From Candidatus Heimdallarchaeota archaeon (GTDB lineage: Archaea; Asgardarchaeota; Heimdallarchaeia; JABLTI01): 64,000 nt of DNA. How positions within the stretch are numbered: the stretch's first letter is position 1; each line of letters starts with the position of its first letter. A program made the position numbers and the translations under genes. The notes below the pieces were generated by a model that worked only from the letters and a program-made list of their open reading frames with translations, did no database searches and was not told the origin of the DNA. This document shows, piece after piece, positions 9,753-18,932 of the stretch. The stretch lies in assembly GCA_018238155.1 (NCBI GenBank), contig JABCTZ010000036.1:372001-436000 (forward strand), read 5' to 3'.

Positions 9753-11521
9753 TGTAAATAACCTTCCATACCTTTCTGTAATAATTCTGAAAAGAGGGAT
9801 TGTGGATTTTTCACTAATTCCGCTCTTGACCCTGCTTCAATTATTTTTCCTTTCCCAAGAATGATGATATCATCGACTTTTTCTAATGTTGGCAGTCGAT
9901 GTGCGATAATAATTGCACTTCTTCCTTGTAGGAGCTTTTCAAGTGCTTGGTCAACTTGTCGTTCTGTTGCAGGATCGAGTCTTGAGGAAGCTTCATCAAG
10001 GATGACTATTTTTGGATCCTTCAAAAATGCTCGAGTAAGTGCCAGTAATTGTTCCTCACCTGCAGAGAGTCCCAACTCATCTGAGTAGACAATCGTTTCA
10101 AGACCATTTGGTAAGCTTTCATACCATTCTTTTAACCCTAATTCATGTATAACATCAATAATCTCTTCATCAGAGATTTCTTTGTTGAAGAAAGTAATAT
10201 TATCTTTAATGGATGCCTTAAAGAGCTCAACATCTTGAGTGACGTAAGCAATATTTTTTCGTAATTCATGAAGTGGGAATTCTGCTACCTTGAAACCATT
10301 GACAGTTATGTTTCCTTCATTTGGTTCATATAATCGAAAAATCAAACGAGCAATGGTTGTTTTACCACTCCCTGTTTTTCCAACCAAACCGATTTTTTTC
10401 CCTGGTTGTAAGTCAAAATTGATGCCTTGTAAAACTAGGTTCTCTTCTTTGTAACCAAAGGATAATTTTTCAAAGGTAAGATTGACATTCTTCTCTGGAA
10501 AAGAGCGTTCTCCCAGATTCTCTATTTTACTTTTGATATCGAAAAATTCCTTTATACGGTCAATATTTGCAATTGAATTTTGCATCATATCAATTTGCCA
10601 AATTATTAGACGGATGGGCCAAATAAGTGTGGCTGCATAGGATAAGAGAAGGTACAATTGACCAATGTCTGCTCCTAACGGGACAGCGAAATAAGCAAAA
10701 GCAACGAGAATTGCAATATTAATTACTGCTCTCATTAAAACCACTAAGAGAAAATAAACACGAGAATAGAGTGTAGAATTAATTCTATCTGTATAATTAA
10801 CTTTGGAATGATCAAGGAACCGTTTCATAATATAGCTACTACCTGCATTTGGTTGAATGTCTTCTAAACCAGATACATTTTCTTCAACATTGCCAAATAA
10901 TGCTGTAGTAGATTCTCGAACCTTTTTCCAATAGGGTGCAACAACATTTCGTACCAAAAATATCGCAATAAATGCGATAAAAGTATAGGCTAGAAAAATG
11001 ACTCCATAAATCCATCCTTCTATGAAGATTGCAATGATTATCCCAATAATGATAAGAAAACTTCCAAGGAAAAAAATACTGAAAGTACTAAAGAACTCGG
11101 ATAAGGTAGTCGCATCACCATCAATTCGCTCAATCATTTCGCCGGTTTTTTTCTGGTTGTGAAAAGTCATATCTAAATTAATACAATGGAAAGCTAAGTC
11201 TACTCGTAAATCGTTTGTTGTCAACCAAGCTAATTTTATGCTAACAAATCGAATGAAAACCATCAAGCTTCTATACAAAAGGCTAACTCCAATATAAATT
11301 AGGGATATTGTTAAGAGAAATTGAAAATCAAGTGTACTTGATAGTGCAGCATTAATGTAGGTTCTAAGAATTTGAGGAAGAAAGATATTCAATACATTAT
11401 ACACAATGATTGTTAGAGATAAAATTACTACTAATTTTACATAGGGTTTCAAGTACTTTTTTAGTAACGACATTGTGTACTTCATTGTTGGCGACATGTT
11501 TTTTTCTTCCTTATTTAGCAT
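9749..11521 (-). CDS. ABC exporter half-transporter, subunit with intact catalytic Glu
   Basis: 590 residues with a six-helix membrane domain (about 25-320) and an ATPase. Walker A is GKTGSGKT (about residue 378), the Q-loop is VTQDVELFKASIKDNI, the signature is the unusual LSAGE (about 482), Walker B is IVILDEASSRLD with the catalytic Glu, and the switch is AHRLP. The non-canonical signature here pairs across the dimer with the Asp-containing Walker B of the downstream subunit, and the canonical LSGGQ of that subunit pairs with this intact Walker B. One degenerate and one consensus ATP site is exactly the asymmetry of heterodimeric exporters. It is the first gene of a two-gene operon. Confidence 0.92.
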   Translation of the reverse strand: MLNKEEKNMSPTMKYTMSLLKKYLKPYVKLVVILSLTIIVYNVLNIFLPQILRTYINAALSSTLDFQFLLTISLIYIGVSLLYRSLMVFIRFVSIKLAWLTTNDLRVDLAFHCINLDMTFHNQKKTGEMIERIDGDATTLSEFFSTFSIFFLGSFLIIIGIIIAIFIEGWIYGVIFLAYTFIAFIAIFLVRNVVAPYWKKVRESTTALFGNVEENVSGLEDIQPNAGSSYIMKRFLDHSKVNYTDRINSTLYSRVYFLLVVLMRAVINIAILVAFAYFAVPLGADIGQLYLLLSYAATLIWPIRLIIWQIDMMQNSIANIDRIKEFFDIKSKIENLGERSFPEKNVNLTFEKLSFGYKEENLVLQGINFDLQPGKKIGLVGKTGSGKTTIARLIFRLYEPNEGNITVNGFKVAEFPLHELRKNIAYVTQDVELFKASIKDNITFFNKEISDEEIIDVIHELGLKEWYESLPNGLETIVYSDELGLSAGEEQLLALTRAFLKDPKIVILDEASSRLDPATERQVDQALEKLLQGRSAIIIAHRLPTLEKVDDIIILGKGKIIEAGSRAELVKNPQSLFSELLQKGMEGYLQ

Positions 11522-11703
11522 AGTTCTCTTAAGATTGTTACTTAAGACAAATTGATGACGAAAGAAACGTCTTTTTTTCTAAAAGAAACCAATCTTGTTT
11601 TAATAATTTTGGTTTGTGTCATAAGGTTAAAGCATTATGTTAGATATGATAATTTTGCAAAGATCATTTAACACAAACATTAGCTTTAAGATTTGACCAA
11701 TAT

Positions 11704-12942
11704 TCAATCAGAAGTTTTCTTTATTTTAATAACCTTTTTTTTCTTAGTGATATTTCTCCGCGTATAGGAGGTTTTTCTTGTTTTCGGATAGATGCCTGAT
11801 GTAGTTTTAACCTTATTTTGTAATAAATCAAACGCAAAAGCTGAAGTAGAGAAAGTAGTTGCATCAATTGTTTTAGCAATTTCTGCTAATTCTTCATCAA
11901 ACATTCGTACAAATAATTCGATGTGAGGATATTTCTTCTTAACTGCCACAGTTAGAATGATTGCATCTGAGAATAGTTCTTCTGTGTTCCAACAGATATA
12001 CATTTGAGAGATTTTGCTCATATCACACCTTTCTTCTAAGTTTTCAACAAATTGCACTCTTTCCTCAAAAGGGTGAACACTTTGTACATCATTGTATACT
12101 TCTGCATCAATCTTTGGATCAATAAGATAGACATCGCTTTGTAAATGGGTGCCAAAATAATCAACCATTCGAACAACAATACTATCATTTCCTAAAACAA
12201 TTATACTGTCATCTTTTGTGATTTTTTCACTCCATTTCACAACAGAGTTCATTGTCCACTTAGATAAAGAAAATGTAAATGCATTCCATGGTTCGCTAGT
12301 GAGATACTCTCTAAAATGGTCATTAAAAACTCGCATATATAGGTCACATGTACTGTTCAGTTCTCTAACTTTTACTGCTGCAATTAAAGCTCTTCGGAGG
12401 TCACTTGTGACGCAAATGACTTCCTTACATTTTTCCACAGCGGCAAGTTTTACAATATCAATATCTGTGTAATCCCCAACAACTACAGGTTGATGAAAAT
12501 TAATTAGATCCTCAACTTTGCCTATATCTATTTCAACTACAGAATACGGTTGATTATTCTCTCTCAGATATTCTACCACGCGCTTTCCTAAATGGTTGCA
12601 TCCTAAGACTACTGTGTGATTTGATTTTCGAGAAGATAATTTCCTAGAACTCAATACTGGATTATATCCATAGAATTCCTGCAATGTTGTTAGAATAAAT
12701 GTTAAGATAAGCAATTCAAATAGTAAAGGCCAAATAAATTGGTACAAACTGTTCAAGGTTTCATTTGCTTCAATTGGTTTTACACAGATAGATTTCAATA
12801 AAATTACTAGAAAATTCTTATCTGTTTCAATGATAAGAAAAGTAATTATTCCTGCTATCCAAAACAAAATAAAAATAATAAATGGTAATCTAAATTGTTT
12901 TAATTGATTACCAAATGTTCTCAATCTGCTGCGTGATTTCAT
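11704..12942 (-). CDS. Membrane protein with two RCK/TrkA-N domains
   Basis: 412 residues from ATG 12942 (a TTG lies 6 bases upstream). Two membrane helices occupy about 15-40 and 70-100. A first TrkA-N Rossmann domain follows, with VVLGCNHLGKRVVEYL and an acidic strand end (VVEID). A second NAD-binding-like domain reads IIVLGNDSIVVRM. This is the layout of Kch/MthK-like potassium channels or Trk regulators. However, no TVGYG-type selectivity filter is visible between the two helices, so conduction cannot be assumed. It may be an RCK-regulated transport accessory or a divergent channel. The C-terminus is a lysine-rich tail. It is transcribed away from the QueG-like gene. Confidence 0.75.
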   Translation of the reverse strand: MKSRSRLRTFGNQLKQFRLPFIIFILFWIAGIITFLIIETDKNFLVILLKSICVKPIEANETLNSLYQFIWPLLFELLILTFILTTLQEFYGYNPVLSSRKLSSRKSNHTVVLGCNHLGKRVVEYLRENNQPYSVVEIDIGKVEDLINFHQPVVVGDYTDIDIVKLAAVEKCKEVICVTSDLRRALIAAVKVRELNSTCDLYMRVFNDHFREYLTSEPWNAFTFSLSKWTMNSVVKWSEKITKDDSIIVLGNDSIVVRMVDYFGTHLQSDVYLIDPKIDAEVYNDVQSVHPFEERVQFVENLEERCDMSKISQMYICWNTEELFSDAIILTVAVKKKYPHIELFVRMFDEELAEIAKTIDATTFSTSAFAFDLLQNKVKTTSGIYPKTRKTSYTRRNITKKKKVIKIKKTSD

Positions 12943-13175
12943 ACTCAATTATTAAACAGTGGAAATATATTAAAGATTGTGAAATAACCTTTGAAAATCC
13001 ACTTTCAATTATCAAATAAGAAAATATAGCCAACAATTTTTTTTATTGATTAATTCATACTTTTATTACAATTGCAGCCATTTTTTCTCAATCTGGTGAG
13101 AATACTTTTTTAGTTAGATGAAAATTATTTACTCTCTACTTAATATTCCATTGATGAATAAATAAAGTTGATTGT

Positions 13176-14138
13176 ATGACTACCTCAATTAATAGTTCAG
13201 AAGACAAAAACAACTCTTTCAATTTTAAAAAAACTAAATTCAAATACACTGTTGTTTCAGTAAAATTTTTCGACGAACTCCAAAATGATTTGGATAAATT
13301 GCATCGAGATGAAAATCTTAGCACTCATAAAAATTTCCGGGTATACCTTGATAAGATGAAGTTTGCCCTTCCTGAAGATTTTCCTTCAGCAAAGTATGTT
13401 ATTCTTTTAGTTCGAGAAACGAAGCTCGGTTTAATTGATCTAAATTATAAAGGCAAAAAACATCAGATAATGATATCCCCTGGTTATTTTGGTAGTTCGA
13501 AATATGGTCAAAATGAACTGATCGATTACGTAAAGTCAAATATTATTAGGAGCACTGATTATAGACTTGAACCTGTAACCGGTAATTTACACATAAAGTC
13601 CATAACCGTTAGAAGTGGGTTAGGTCGATACGGTCGAAATAATTTATGCTATGTTGATGAGATGGGCAGCTTTATTGTAATACGTGCATTCCTCACAGAT
13701 TTCGATTTTAATGACGAAACATTCTTTGATATGAAATTAATGGCTGCTTGTGAGAATTGTCGACTATGTGTTACAAAATGTCCAACTGAAGCGATTACTG
13801 GTGATAATTCACCAATTGATGTTGATAGATGTATCACTCTCTATAATGAAAATCTTGGCGAACTTCCAGAATGGATAGATCACTCGGTATACAATGCCTT
13901 GTTTGGTTGTATGAGATGTCAAATGTATTGTCCTGTCAATAAAGATGTAATGAAGAATTCCCACCATTTAGGTGAGCTCTCAGAAGATGAAACAATGGTA
14001 CTATTGAACGGCACAAAAAATAGCCCTTTGCTTGATTCTATAAGTGAGAAGCTACAAATCCCTATTGCCAAACATCCTGACTATTATCTATCTGTGATTC
14101 AAAGAAATCTTAAAATGTTGTTAGAAAAGAACTGTTAG
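13176..14138 (+). CDS. QueG-like protein with two [4Fe-4S] clusters
   Basis: 320 residues. The C-terminal half has C-x2-C-x2-C-x3-CP (CENCRLCVTKCP, about 190-201), a further Cys (RCITL) and G-C-x2-C-x3-CP (CMRCQMYCP, about 247). This is the double-cluster ferredoxin module of epoxyqueuosine reductase and reductive-dehalogenase relatives. The upstream part has the GLGRYGRNNLCYVDE element, resembling the cobalamin-domain edge of QueG (GWIGKNTLLI). True QueG is bacterial and longer (about 350-380). An archaeal paralogue with a related reductase role is as likely, and the electron acceptor is unknown. It stands alone, with a 230-base divergent promoter region before it. Confidence 0.7.
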   Translation: MTTSINSSEDKNNSFNFKKTKFKYTVVSVKFFDELQNDLDKLHRDENLSTHKNFRVYLDKMKFALPEDFPSAKYVILLVRETKLGLIDLNYKGKKHQIMISPGYFGSSKYGQNELIDYVKSNIIRSTDYRLEPVTGNLHIKSITVRSGLGRYGRNNLCYVDEMGSFIVIRAFLTDFDFNDETFFDMKLMAACENCRLCVTKCPTEAITGDNSPIDVDRCITLYNENLGELPEWIDHSVYNALFGCMRCQMYCPVNKDVMKNSHHLGELSEDETMVLLNGTKNSPLLDSISEKLQIPIAKHPDYYLSVIQRNLKMLLEKNC

Positions 14139-14195
14139 TAGTTTTTTTCATGTTAAATCATTGATTTAGATATCTTTATTTACATTAAAATGTAA

Positions 14196-14340
14196 TACAA
14201 TTACAGACAAGCAATCGAGATTAGCGGTTACGATATATCAGATACTTACCTCTCTGAAACAATCTCACCAATAGTCGCAAAGGAAGGCATTCGTACTTCT
14301 GCAAGGTTGAATTGTCACTTTACAAAGAGGTATAGCTGAT
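14196..14340 (+). pseudogene. Short open frame without a start codon before the repeat protein
   Basis: Forty-seven codons read NYRQAIEISGYDISDTYLSE and so on to a TGA that overlaps the ATG of the repeat-protein gene. The composition looks coding, and a stop-start overlap suggests translational coupling. A TAA lies immediately upstream of the frame and no ATG, GTG or upstream TTG is available. It could be the remnant 3' end of a gene once co-transcribed with the repeat protein. I do not recognise the family. Confidence 0.3.
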
Positions 14341-15949
14341 GAAAAATAATGCTCGCAAAGAGATATTAGAACAAATTGCAGAAGGAAATGTTTCTGCAGA
14401 TGAAGGTTTTAGACTTCTTCAAAAATTAGAGCGTGCAGATGCTGAGATTTCACGTCTGGTTAACATTAATTCTAATACAACTGTTTCTATGGATATTTTC
14501 GATGAAATATCTACAAACATTGCACCATATGTTAAACCGGAATTTCTACTTGCATTACGCGAAATTAATCATGAAGAAGGTATAACTCACTATGAGTTAA
14601 AAGAATTCATTTTGAAAGAACTCAATAATGATTACACAAAAGCAATAGCTAAATATGGCTACAAGAAACTCTCGAGAGACGATTTGTACAGCTTTCTAAC
14701 AAATGGTATTACACCTGAATACTTGTATGAATTGAAAAGATGTGGATATAATGATATTCCAATTTCTCAATTAATCAAAATGGGCATCCATAATGTCGAT
14801 GCTGATTTTATTGATGATTTGAAGGATCAAGGTTATAAAGATCTGTCTCCAAATCAGCTAGTAAAAATGTCTCTACGAGATGTCACACCCGACTTTATTT
14901 CTACGTTAAAAGAACTCGGTTATTACAATCTTTCAGTTAATCAATTAGTGAAGCTTCAGAGTGCAGGGATAACTGCTAGATACATTATTGAACTTGAAAA
15001 AGCAGGATTTCGTGAACTTGCTCCTAGTATTTTGTTAAGTTTAATAACTGCAGGTGTAGATAAGGATTTTATCAAAAAAGCACGAAAGGAATTTGGTAAA
15101 GATGTTCCCTTAAATCAAATTCTGAAAATGAAAAAATATGGTGTAACTGATTCTTTCGTAAAAGAAATGAAAAGTTTGGGTTATGATAATCTCTCTCCAA
15201 ATCGCTTTGTTGAATTGAAAAAGAGTGGCGTAGATACAGGTCCAATAACAAATTTGGAATCTCTAGGGTACTCTAATATTTCAGTCGATACTCTAATGGA
15301 TTTACAAAATCATGATGTTAAATTTAATTTTATCAAAAAAGTTCTTGATACCGGATTACAAGTCAAGAATTTAGAAGATTTTATTGAACTTTCAAATCAT
15401 GATGTTTCACTTCAATACATTGAACAAGTGATGAAATTAGATCTAAAGATCAAAAACGTTGATGATCTTATCGAACTCTCGAATCACGATGTTTCTATCG
15501 AATATATTCAGAAATTAAAAGATAGCAAAATTCGAATAAAAGATATCGATGAATTGGTAGAATTAGCAAGCCATAGCGTAACTCCAGAATATATTACTAT
15601 GATTCAGAATTCCGGAGTAAAAAAAATCGACTTAGATGATCTAATTGAATTGGCTAGTCACAGTATATCTCCTCAATTTATCATTGATTTACAACAATCA
15701 GGCTATCGCAAATTTGACATTGATGATATGATAGAATTACATGATCATGGTATAGATGTTAAATTCATCACAAAAATAGCTGGATTAGGGTATTCAAAAC
15801 TCGACGCAGATCAGTTAATCGAATTTCATGAACATAACATCGATGCAGATTTCATTCAAGCACTAAAGAAAAAAGGAATAAAGAACCTCACTCCAGACAA
15901 ACTCATTGAAGCAAAAGAAAATGATTTATTGAATTTCTTTGATGATTAA
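14339..15949 (+). CDS. Repeat protein with SHOCT-like N-terminus and 14 helical repeats
   Basis: 536 residues. The N-terminus (KEILEQIAEGNVSADEGFRL) resembles the short SHOCT-like helical hairpin found at the ends of bacterial stress and oligomerisation proteins. From about residue 127 to the end are about 14 units of 26 residues, with the consensus G-V/I-T/D-x-D/E-F/Y-I-x2-L-x3-G-Y-x2-L-x3-Q-L-V/I-x-L. Units 8-12 share a N/S-H-D/S variant and differ from the first seven, suggesting block duplication. Similar GVTPEY units follow bacterial M56/BlaR-type domains. No enzyme domain or membrane helix is present, so a scaffold or protein-binding role is the likely reading. Its ATG overlaps the stop of a short upstream open frame. 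Confidence 0.8.
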   Translation: MKNNARKEILEQIAEGNVSADEGFRLLQKLERADAEISRLVNINSNTTVSMDIFDEISTNIAPYVKPEFLLALREINHEEGITHYELKEFILKELNNDYTKAIAKYGYKKLSRDDLYSFLTNGITPEYLYELKRCGYNDIPISQLIKMGIHNVDADFIDDLKDQGYKDLSPNQLVKMSLRDVTPDFISTLKELGYYNLSVNQLVKLQSAGITARYIIELEKAGFRELAPSILLSLITAGVDKDFIKKARKEFGKDVPLNQILKMKKYGVTDSFVKEMKSLGYDNLSPNRFVELKKSGVDTGPITNLESLGYSNISVDTLMDLQNHDVKFNFIKKVLDTGLQVKNLEDFIELSNHDVSLQYIEQVMKLDLKIKNVDDLIELSNHDVSIEYIQKLKDSKIRIKDIDELVELASHSVTPEYITMIQNSGVKKIDLDDLIELASHSISPQFIIDLQQSGYRKFDIDDMIELHDHGIDVKFITKIAGLGYSKLDADQLIEFHEHNIDADFIQALKKKGIKNLTPDKLIEAKENDLLNFFDD

Positions 15950-15968
15950 AAAAAAAAGAATCATAAAC

Positions 15969-16004
15969 AAAAAAAGGATAAATAAAAATCAAAGTCCTTT
16001 TTTT
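15969..16004. terminator. Hairpin between convergent genes, T-rich on both sides
   Basis: AAAAAAAGGA at 15969-15978 pairs with TCCTTTTTTT at 15995-16004, followed by a second long T tract. It lies between the convergent repeat-protein and RING-like genes and could terminate in either direction. Archaeal termination needs mainly the T tracts. Confidence 0.5.
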
Positions 16005-16070
16005 GCCTTTTTTTTTGTCCATAAAAAAGCAATTATTTAAAAGTATTTTTTAACACAAAAAAAACGATTT

Positions 16071-17270
16071 CTACTTTTGTAAATCTTCAATAGAACCCAC
16101 AATAATATTTCGCATACATACAGGGCATTTACCTTGTGTTTTAATCCATTCGAAGAGATGTGTAAGATGTGCTTTGGATTCACAATGGGGGCATTGACCT
16201 ATATCTTGATTTTGTGAAATAGGTAGTTTACATACTGAGCATTTCAAAACTTCTTCTTTACAATTTGAGCAAACTTTTTGAGTCTTTGATATTGATCCCC
16301 CACAAAGATAACACACAAGAGCTTTTTTTGTTTCTTGATAATCAAACAAATTATCTATTTCAGCTCGAAATTGAGAATCAAATACCAACATCTTTTGTAG
16401 CTCTTTCTCTTGTCGTCCTCTTTCGTTTATGATTAAATGTCTTGATCCACTTTTACTGTCAAGTCGGGCAATCCAAAATAAATGGTAAAAAGTATCTATA
16501 TTTTTAAATTCTATTATTTTGAAATCCTTTTTAATTTTCAAAGCATTTCTCATACCAAGAAACCATTGTCTTTTGAATTTCTCAACAATATTATTTTGTA
16601 TAGCAATTTTACCATTTGCTTCCTTTCTCAATTTTCTTGTTTGATTTCTAAAATCAGATACTTGTTGCTTGTATTCTTTATATTCCGGTGTAGATTTATT
16701 TGAGGAGTATTTTTCAGCATTTTTTTGAGCTATTTCTGCTTTCTGCTGAAGTGCTTCCGCTTCAATGAATAATGGTTGTACTTCTTCTTTGGTTTTTTCT
16801 AAATCTAATACTAATTCATCATGCCGGTGTATATAAATTTCAAATAAGCTAGTATAAACAATACTTGGATCTAAAAATTGCAATACTGGCACTTTAGTTG
16901 TGTACATACCGATAAGTTGTAGAAGTCTTTTTTTCTCTTTAGAATAGATTGATGTTAGTGCTACTCTTCCACCTTTATCCAATAAAAGTTTCTCAACAAA
17001 AGGTAATGAAAATTTTCCAAGCATAAAATTACTTTTTGAATTAATTTTGGTAGACTCGTCAATCAGTGAATTCTGTTTTGAGTAATTAATCTCAAATTGC
17101 CTTACTGGCCATAAAATCGGTTTGAGATAGATCAACTTCTCAATAATTCTTCGGTGTAAGAGTCCTCCTTTCTTTCGATGTCTTTCGACTATTTCTACAA
17201 TTTTTGCTCTCACTAAATCGTTCTGAATAATTCTATAGCTCATACGGGAAGACTCCAGGAGAAAATTCAT
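16071..17270 (-). CDS. RING-like zinc-finger protein with a coiled coil
   Basis: 399 residues. The N-terminal part looks like mixed helical, possibly winged-helix, sequence. A highly charged coiled coil covers about 160-235. The C-terminus has a zinc ribbon (CYLCGGSISKTQKVCSNC) followed by C-S-V-C, C-P-H-C, H-x2-H and C-P-V-C spaced as in RING/RING-H2 cross-brace domains (about 345-390). RING-like domains next to ubiquitin-type genes are known from Asgard archaea. No ubiquitin, E1 or E2 gene is in this window, so ligase activity is inference. It could instead be a protein- or nucleic-acid-binding zinc finger. Confidence 0.65.
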   Translation of the reverse strand: MNFLLESSRMSYRIIQNDLVRAKIVEIVERHRKKGGLLHRRIIEKLIYLKPILWPVRQFEINYSKQNSLIDESTKINSKSNFMLGKFSLPFVEKLLLDKGGRVALTSIYSKEKKRLLQLIGMYTTKVPVLQFLDPSIVYTSLFEIYIHRHDELVLDLEKTKEEVQPLFIEAEALQQKAEIAQKNAEKYSSNKSTPEYKEYKQQVSDFRNQTRKLRKEANGKIAIQNNIVEKFKRQWFLGMRNALKIKKDFKIIEFKNIDTFYHLFWIARLDSKSGSRHLIINERGRQEKELQKMLVFDSQFRAEIDNLFDYQETKKALVCYLCGGSISKTQKVCSNCKEEVLKCSVCKLPISQNQDIGQCPHCESKAHLTHLFEWIKTQGKCPVCMRNIIVGSIEDLQK

Positions 17271-17429
17271 CTACATATTTTACGCAAGTTTGTTTTACAA
17301 GCAAAATTAAATAGATATTCATATTATTTAAACATGATATAATCTTTCTGTTTGAAGAAAACAATCCTTTATCTTTTGTTTGGCAGCAATTACTAATTGT
17401 TTTTATGTAGATTTGTTTTTACTTTCAGT

Positions 17430-18176
17430 ATGGTAAAGATTGTTTATTGCTCGGTATGCGGCAAAATGTTACATGGTATTGAACGGAAATGTAGTTATTG
17501 TATGATACCATTATGTAAGAAACATTGTGTGAATGGCCTCTGTCCAGATCATCAACACACAATGACCGCAAAACAGTCAAAACAACTTGGAAGCCAAACA
17601 AATTCCTCACTTTGGTTTCTTGTTTGTGCTTGTCCAATAATTGCATTTGCACTTTTCTTTGGTATAGTTGGTTTGCTTACACCAACGGGCAGGACCTTTG
17701 GCATTATTAGTATGGGAATTTTTATTGTTGCTCTTGCTATAACTATTCTAGTTCAAAGAAGGAGTAAAAGATTGACTACTGAAGTTCATGCTGAAATAGA
17801 GCGAGATCAACAGCAGTTAGTTAGTATTTGCCCAAATTGTGGTGGTCCTATTATGGCCAATAATTCTTCTTGTTCAAATTGTGGAATGACTGTTAATCAT
17901 TCATCACAACAATCAGTGCCACCTCAACAAAATGCTAGAAATGAACATGAACATCACATTCCTCCTCCTCCCCCTGGTTGGACACCTAATCAACAAATCG
18001 ATAGAGGCTTGCAAGAAATAGCCAATGCAAATCCTGGATCCAAAATTGAAGTCACAAGTTATTATGATGAAGCAACAAATTCTGGATTTCACATTTGTAA
18101 GCATTGTAACATTAGATTTGAAACAAAAGGTGATACTATAGAGTGTCCCCATTGTCGAAAATCATTATATGGATAA
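17430..18176 (+). CDS. Membrane protein with AN1-like finger and zinc ribbons
   Basis: 248 residues from ATG 17430; a TTG at 17397 would add 11 residues of no obvious merit. The first 40 residues hold C-x2-C, C-x2-C, C-x2-H and C-x2-H pairs (from YCSVCG to CPDHQH), close to the AN1 zinc-finger pattern. Two membrane helices follow (about 65-85 and 90-115). The cytoplasmic part has a zinc ribbon (CPNCGG and CSNCGM), a linker with five prolines in a row and a last C-x2-C pair of ribbons (ICKHCN, ECPHCR). AN1 fingers are typical of eukaryotes and also occur in archaea. The function is unknown; it sits head-to-head with the RING-like gene. Confidence 0.65.
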   Translation: MVKIVYCSVCGKMLHGIERKCSYCMIPLCKKHCVNGLCPDHQHTMTAKQSKQLGSQTNSSLWFLVCACPIIAFALFFGIVGLLTPTGRTFGIISMGIFIVALAITILVQRRSKRLTTEVHAEIERDQQQLVSICPNCGGPIMANNSSCSNCGMTVNHSSQQSVPPQQNARNEHEHHIPPPPPGWTPNQQIDRGLQEIANANPGSKIEVTSYYDEATNSGFHICKHCNIRFETKGDTIECPHCRKSLYG

Positions 18177-18245
18177 TTCAAATCTTTTATTGCTTTTTTT
18201 TCTTAAATACAAAGGTACCAGTTTTCTACTAGTAATTTTCTAAAT

Positions 18246-18788
18246 TCATTTCTCACTATTTGTTGTTCCTAAGAATTGGTATATTTCTTTTAATGGTAGA
18301 TGATCGGCTATACTGTTTCCATAATAGGCTCGTTTAATAACTAAATTTTCAATTAAGAAATCCGCAGGTACTAAATTTACTTGCCCTTCCCTTTTACCTG
18401 TTTTAAATCCTTTTTTATGCGCTTTATTCAAAGTTTTTGTCAGGCCACCTTTTATGAATTTTATCCATGATTTTTCTACACCAAACAACTTGTAGATTTT
18501 TCTTTCTGGATCAGGGATTAAGGGAAATGGCACTTCTTGCTTACCAACATATTGTTCCATACTTTCCATTGAAGATTGGAAGAAAGCAATGATGAATAAT
18601 CCTTTCTCTTTTAGTGCATCATATTCTTGAATGAGTTGACTGATTCGTAAGTTACACAAAGCACAAGAAGCGTATCTAAAAAACGAGAGTAGTAATTTCT
18701 TCTCTTTGTAATCTTCTAAGTTAATGTTGTTTCCTTCAAAATCCGTTACAGAGAATAACTTTGCTTTGTTTCCTTCCTTCAGTCTCAT
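18246..18788 (-). CDS. Peroxiredoxin-like AhpC/TSA family protein
   Basis: 180 residues from ATG 18788. The thioredoxin-fold pattern is clear: LEDYKEKKLLLSFFRYASCALCN places a C-x2-C at the position of the peroxidatic Cys, then IIAFFQSSMESM and FPLIPDPERKIYKLFGV, as in Bcp/AhpC-TSA proteins. The classical PxxxTxxC context is replaced by RYASCALC, as in the AhpC/TSA-related redoxins. It probably reduces peroxides or acts as a disulfide reductase in the cytoplasm. It is a single gene. Confidence 0.75.
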   Translation of the reverse strand: MRLKEGNKAKLFSVTDFEGNNINLEDYKEKKLLLSFFRYASCALCNLRISQLIQEYDALKEKGLFIIAFFQSSMESMEQYVGKQEVPFPLIPDPERKIYKLFGVEKSWIKFIKGGLTKTLNKAHKKGFKTGKREGQVNLVPADFLIENLVIKRAYYGNSIADHLPLKEIYQFLGTTNSEK

Positions 18789-18932
18789 TTTAATCAATTA
18801 GTGATTAATGATAGTTTGAATTAAAGATGTTGGTTAAGATAATGCTGTGGAAGTTTCAATAAATTGTTTTTTACAAGTTTATTAATCAATTTTTTATTAA
18901 ATGTTTATAATATTGAATAACATGCTAATTTC

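Noticed and set aside
8077..10088. Plus-strand open frames across the ABC exporter
   Set aside because: They are antisense to clear ABC transporter genes and show no family pattern.
17397..17429. Upstream TTG start of the AN1-like membrane protein
   Set aside because: The extra residues are not zinc-finger-like, and ATG 17430 begins right before the first Cys pair.
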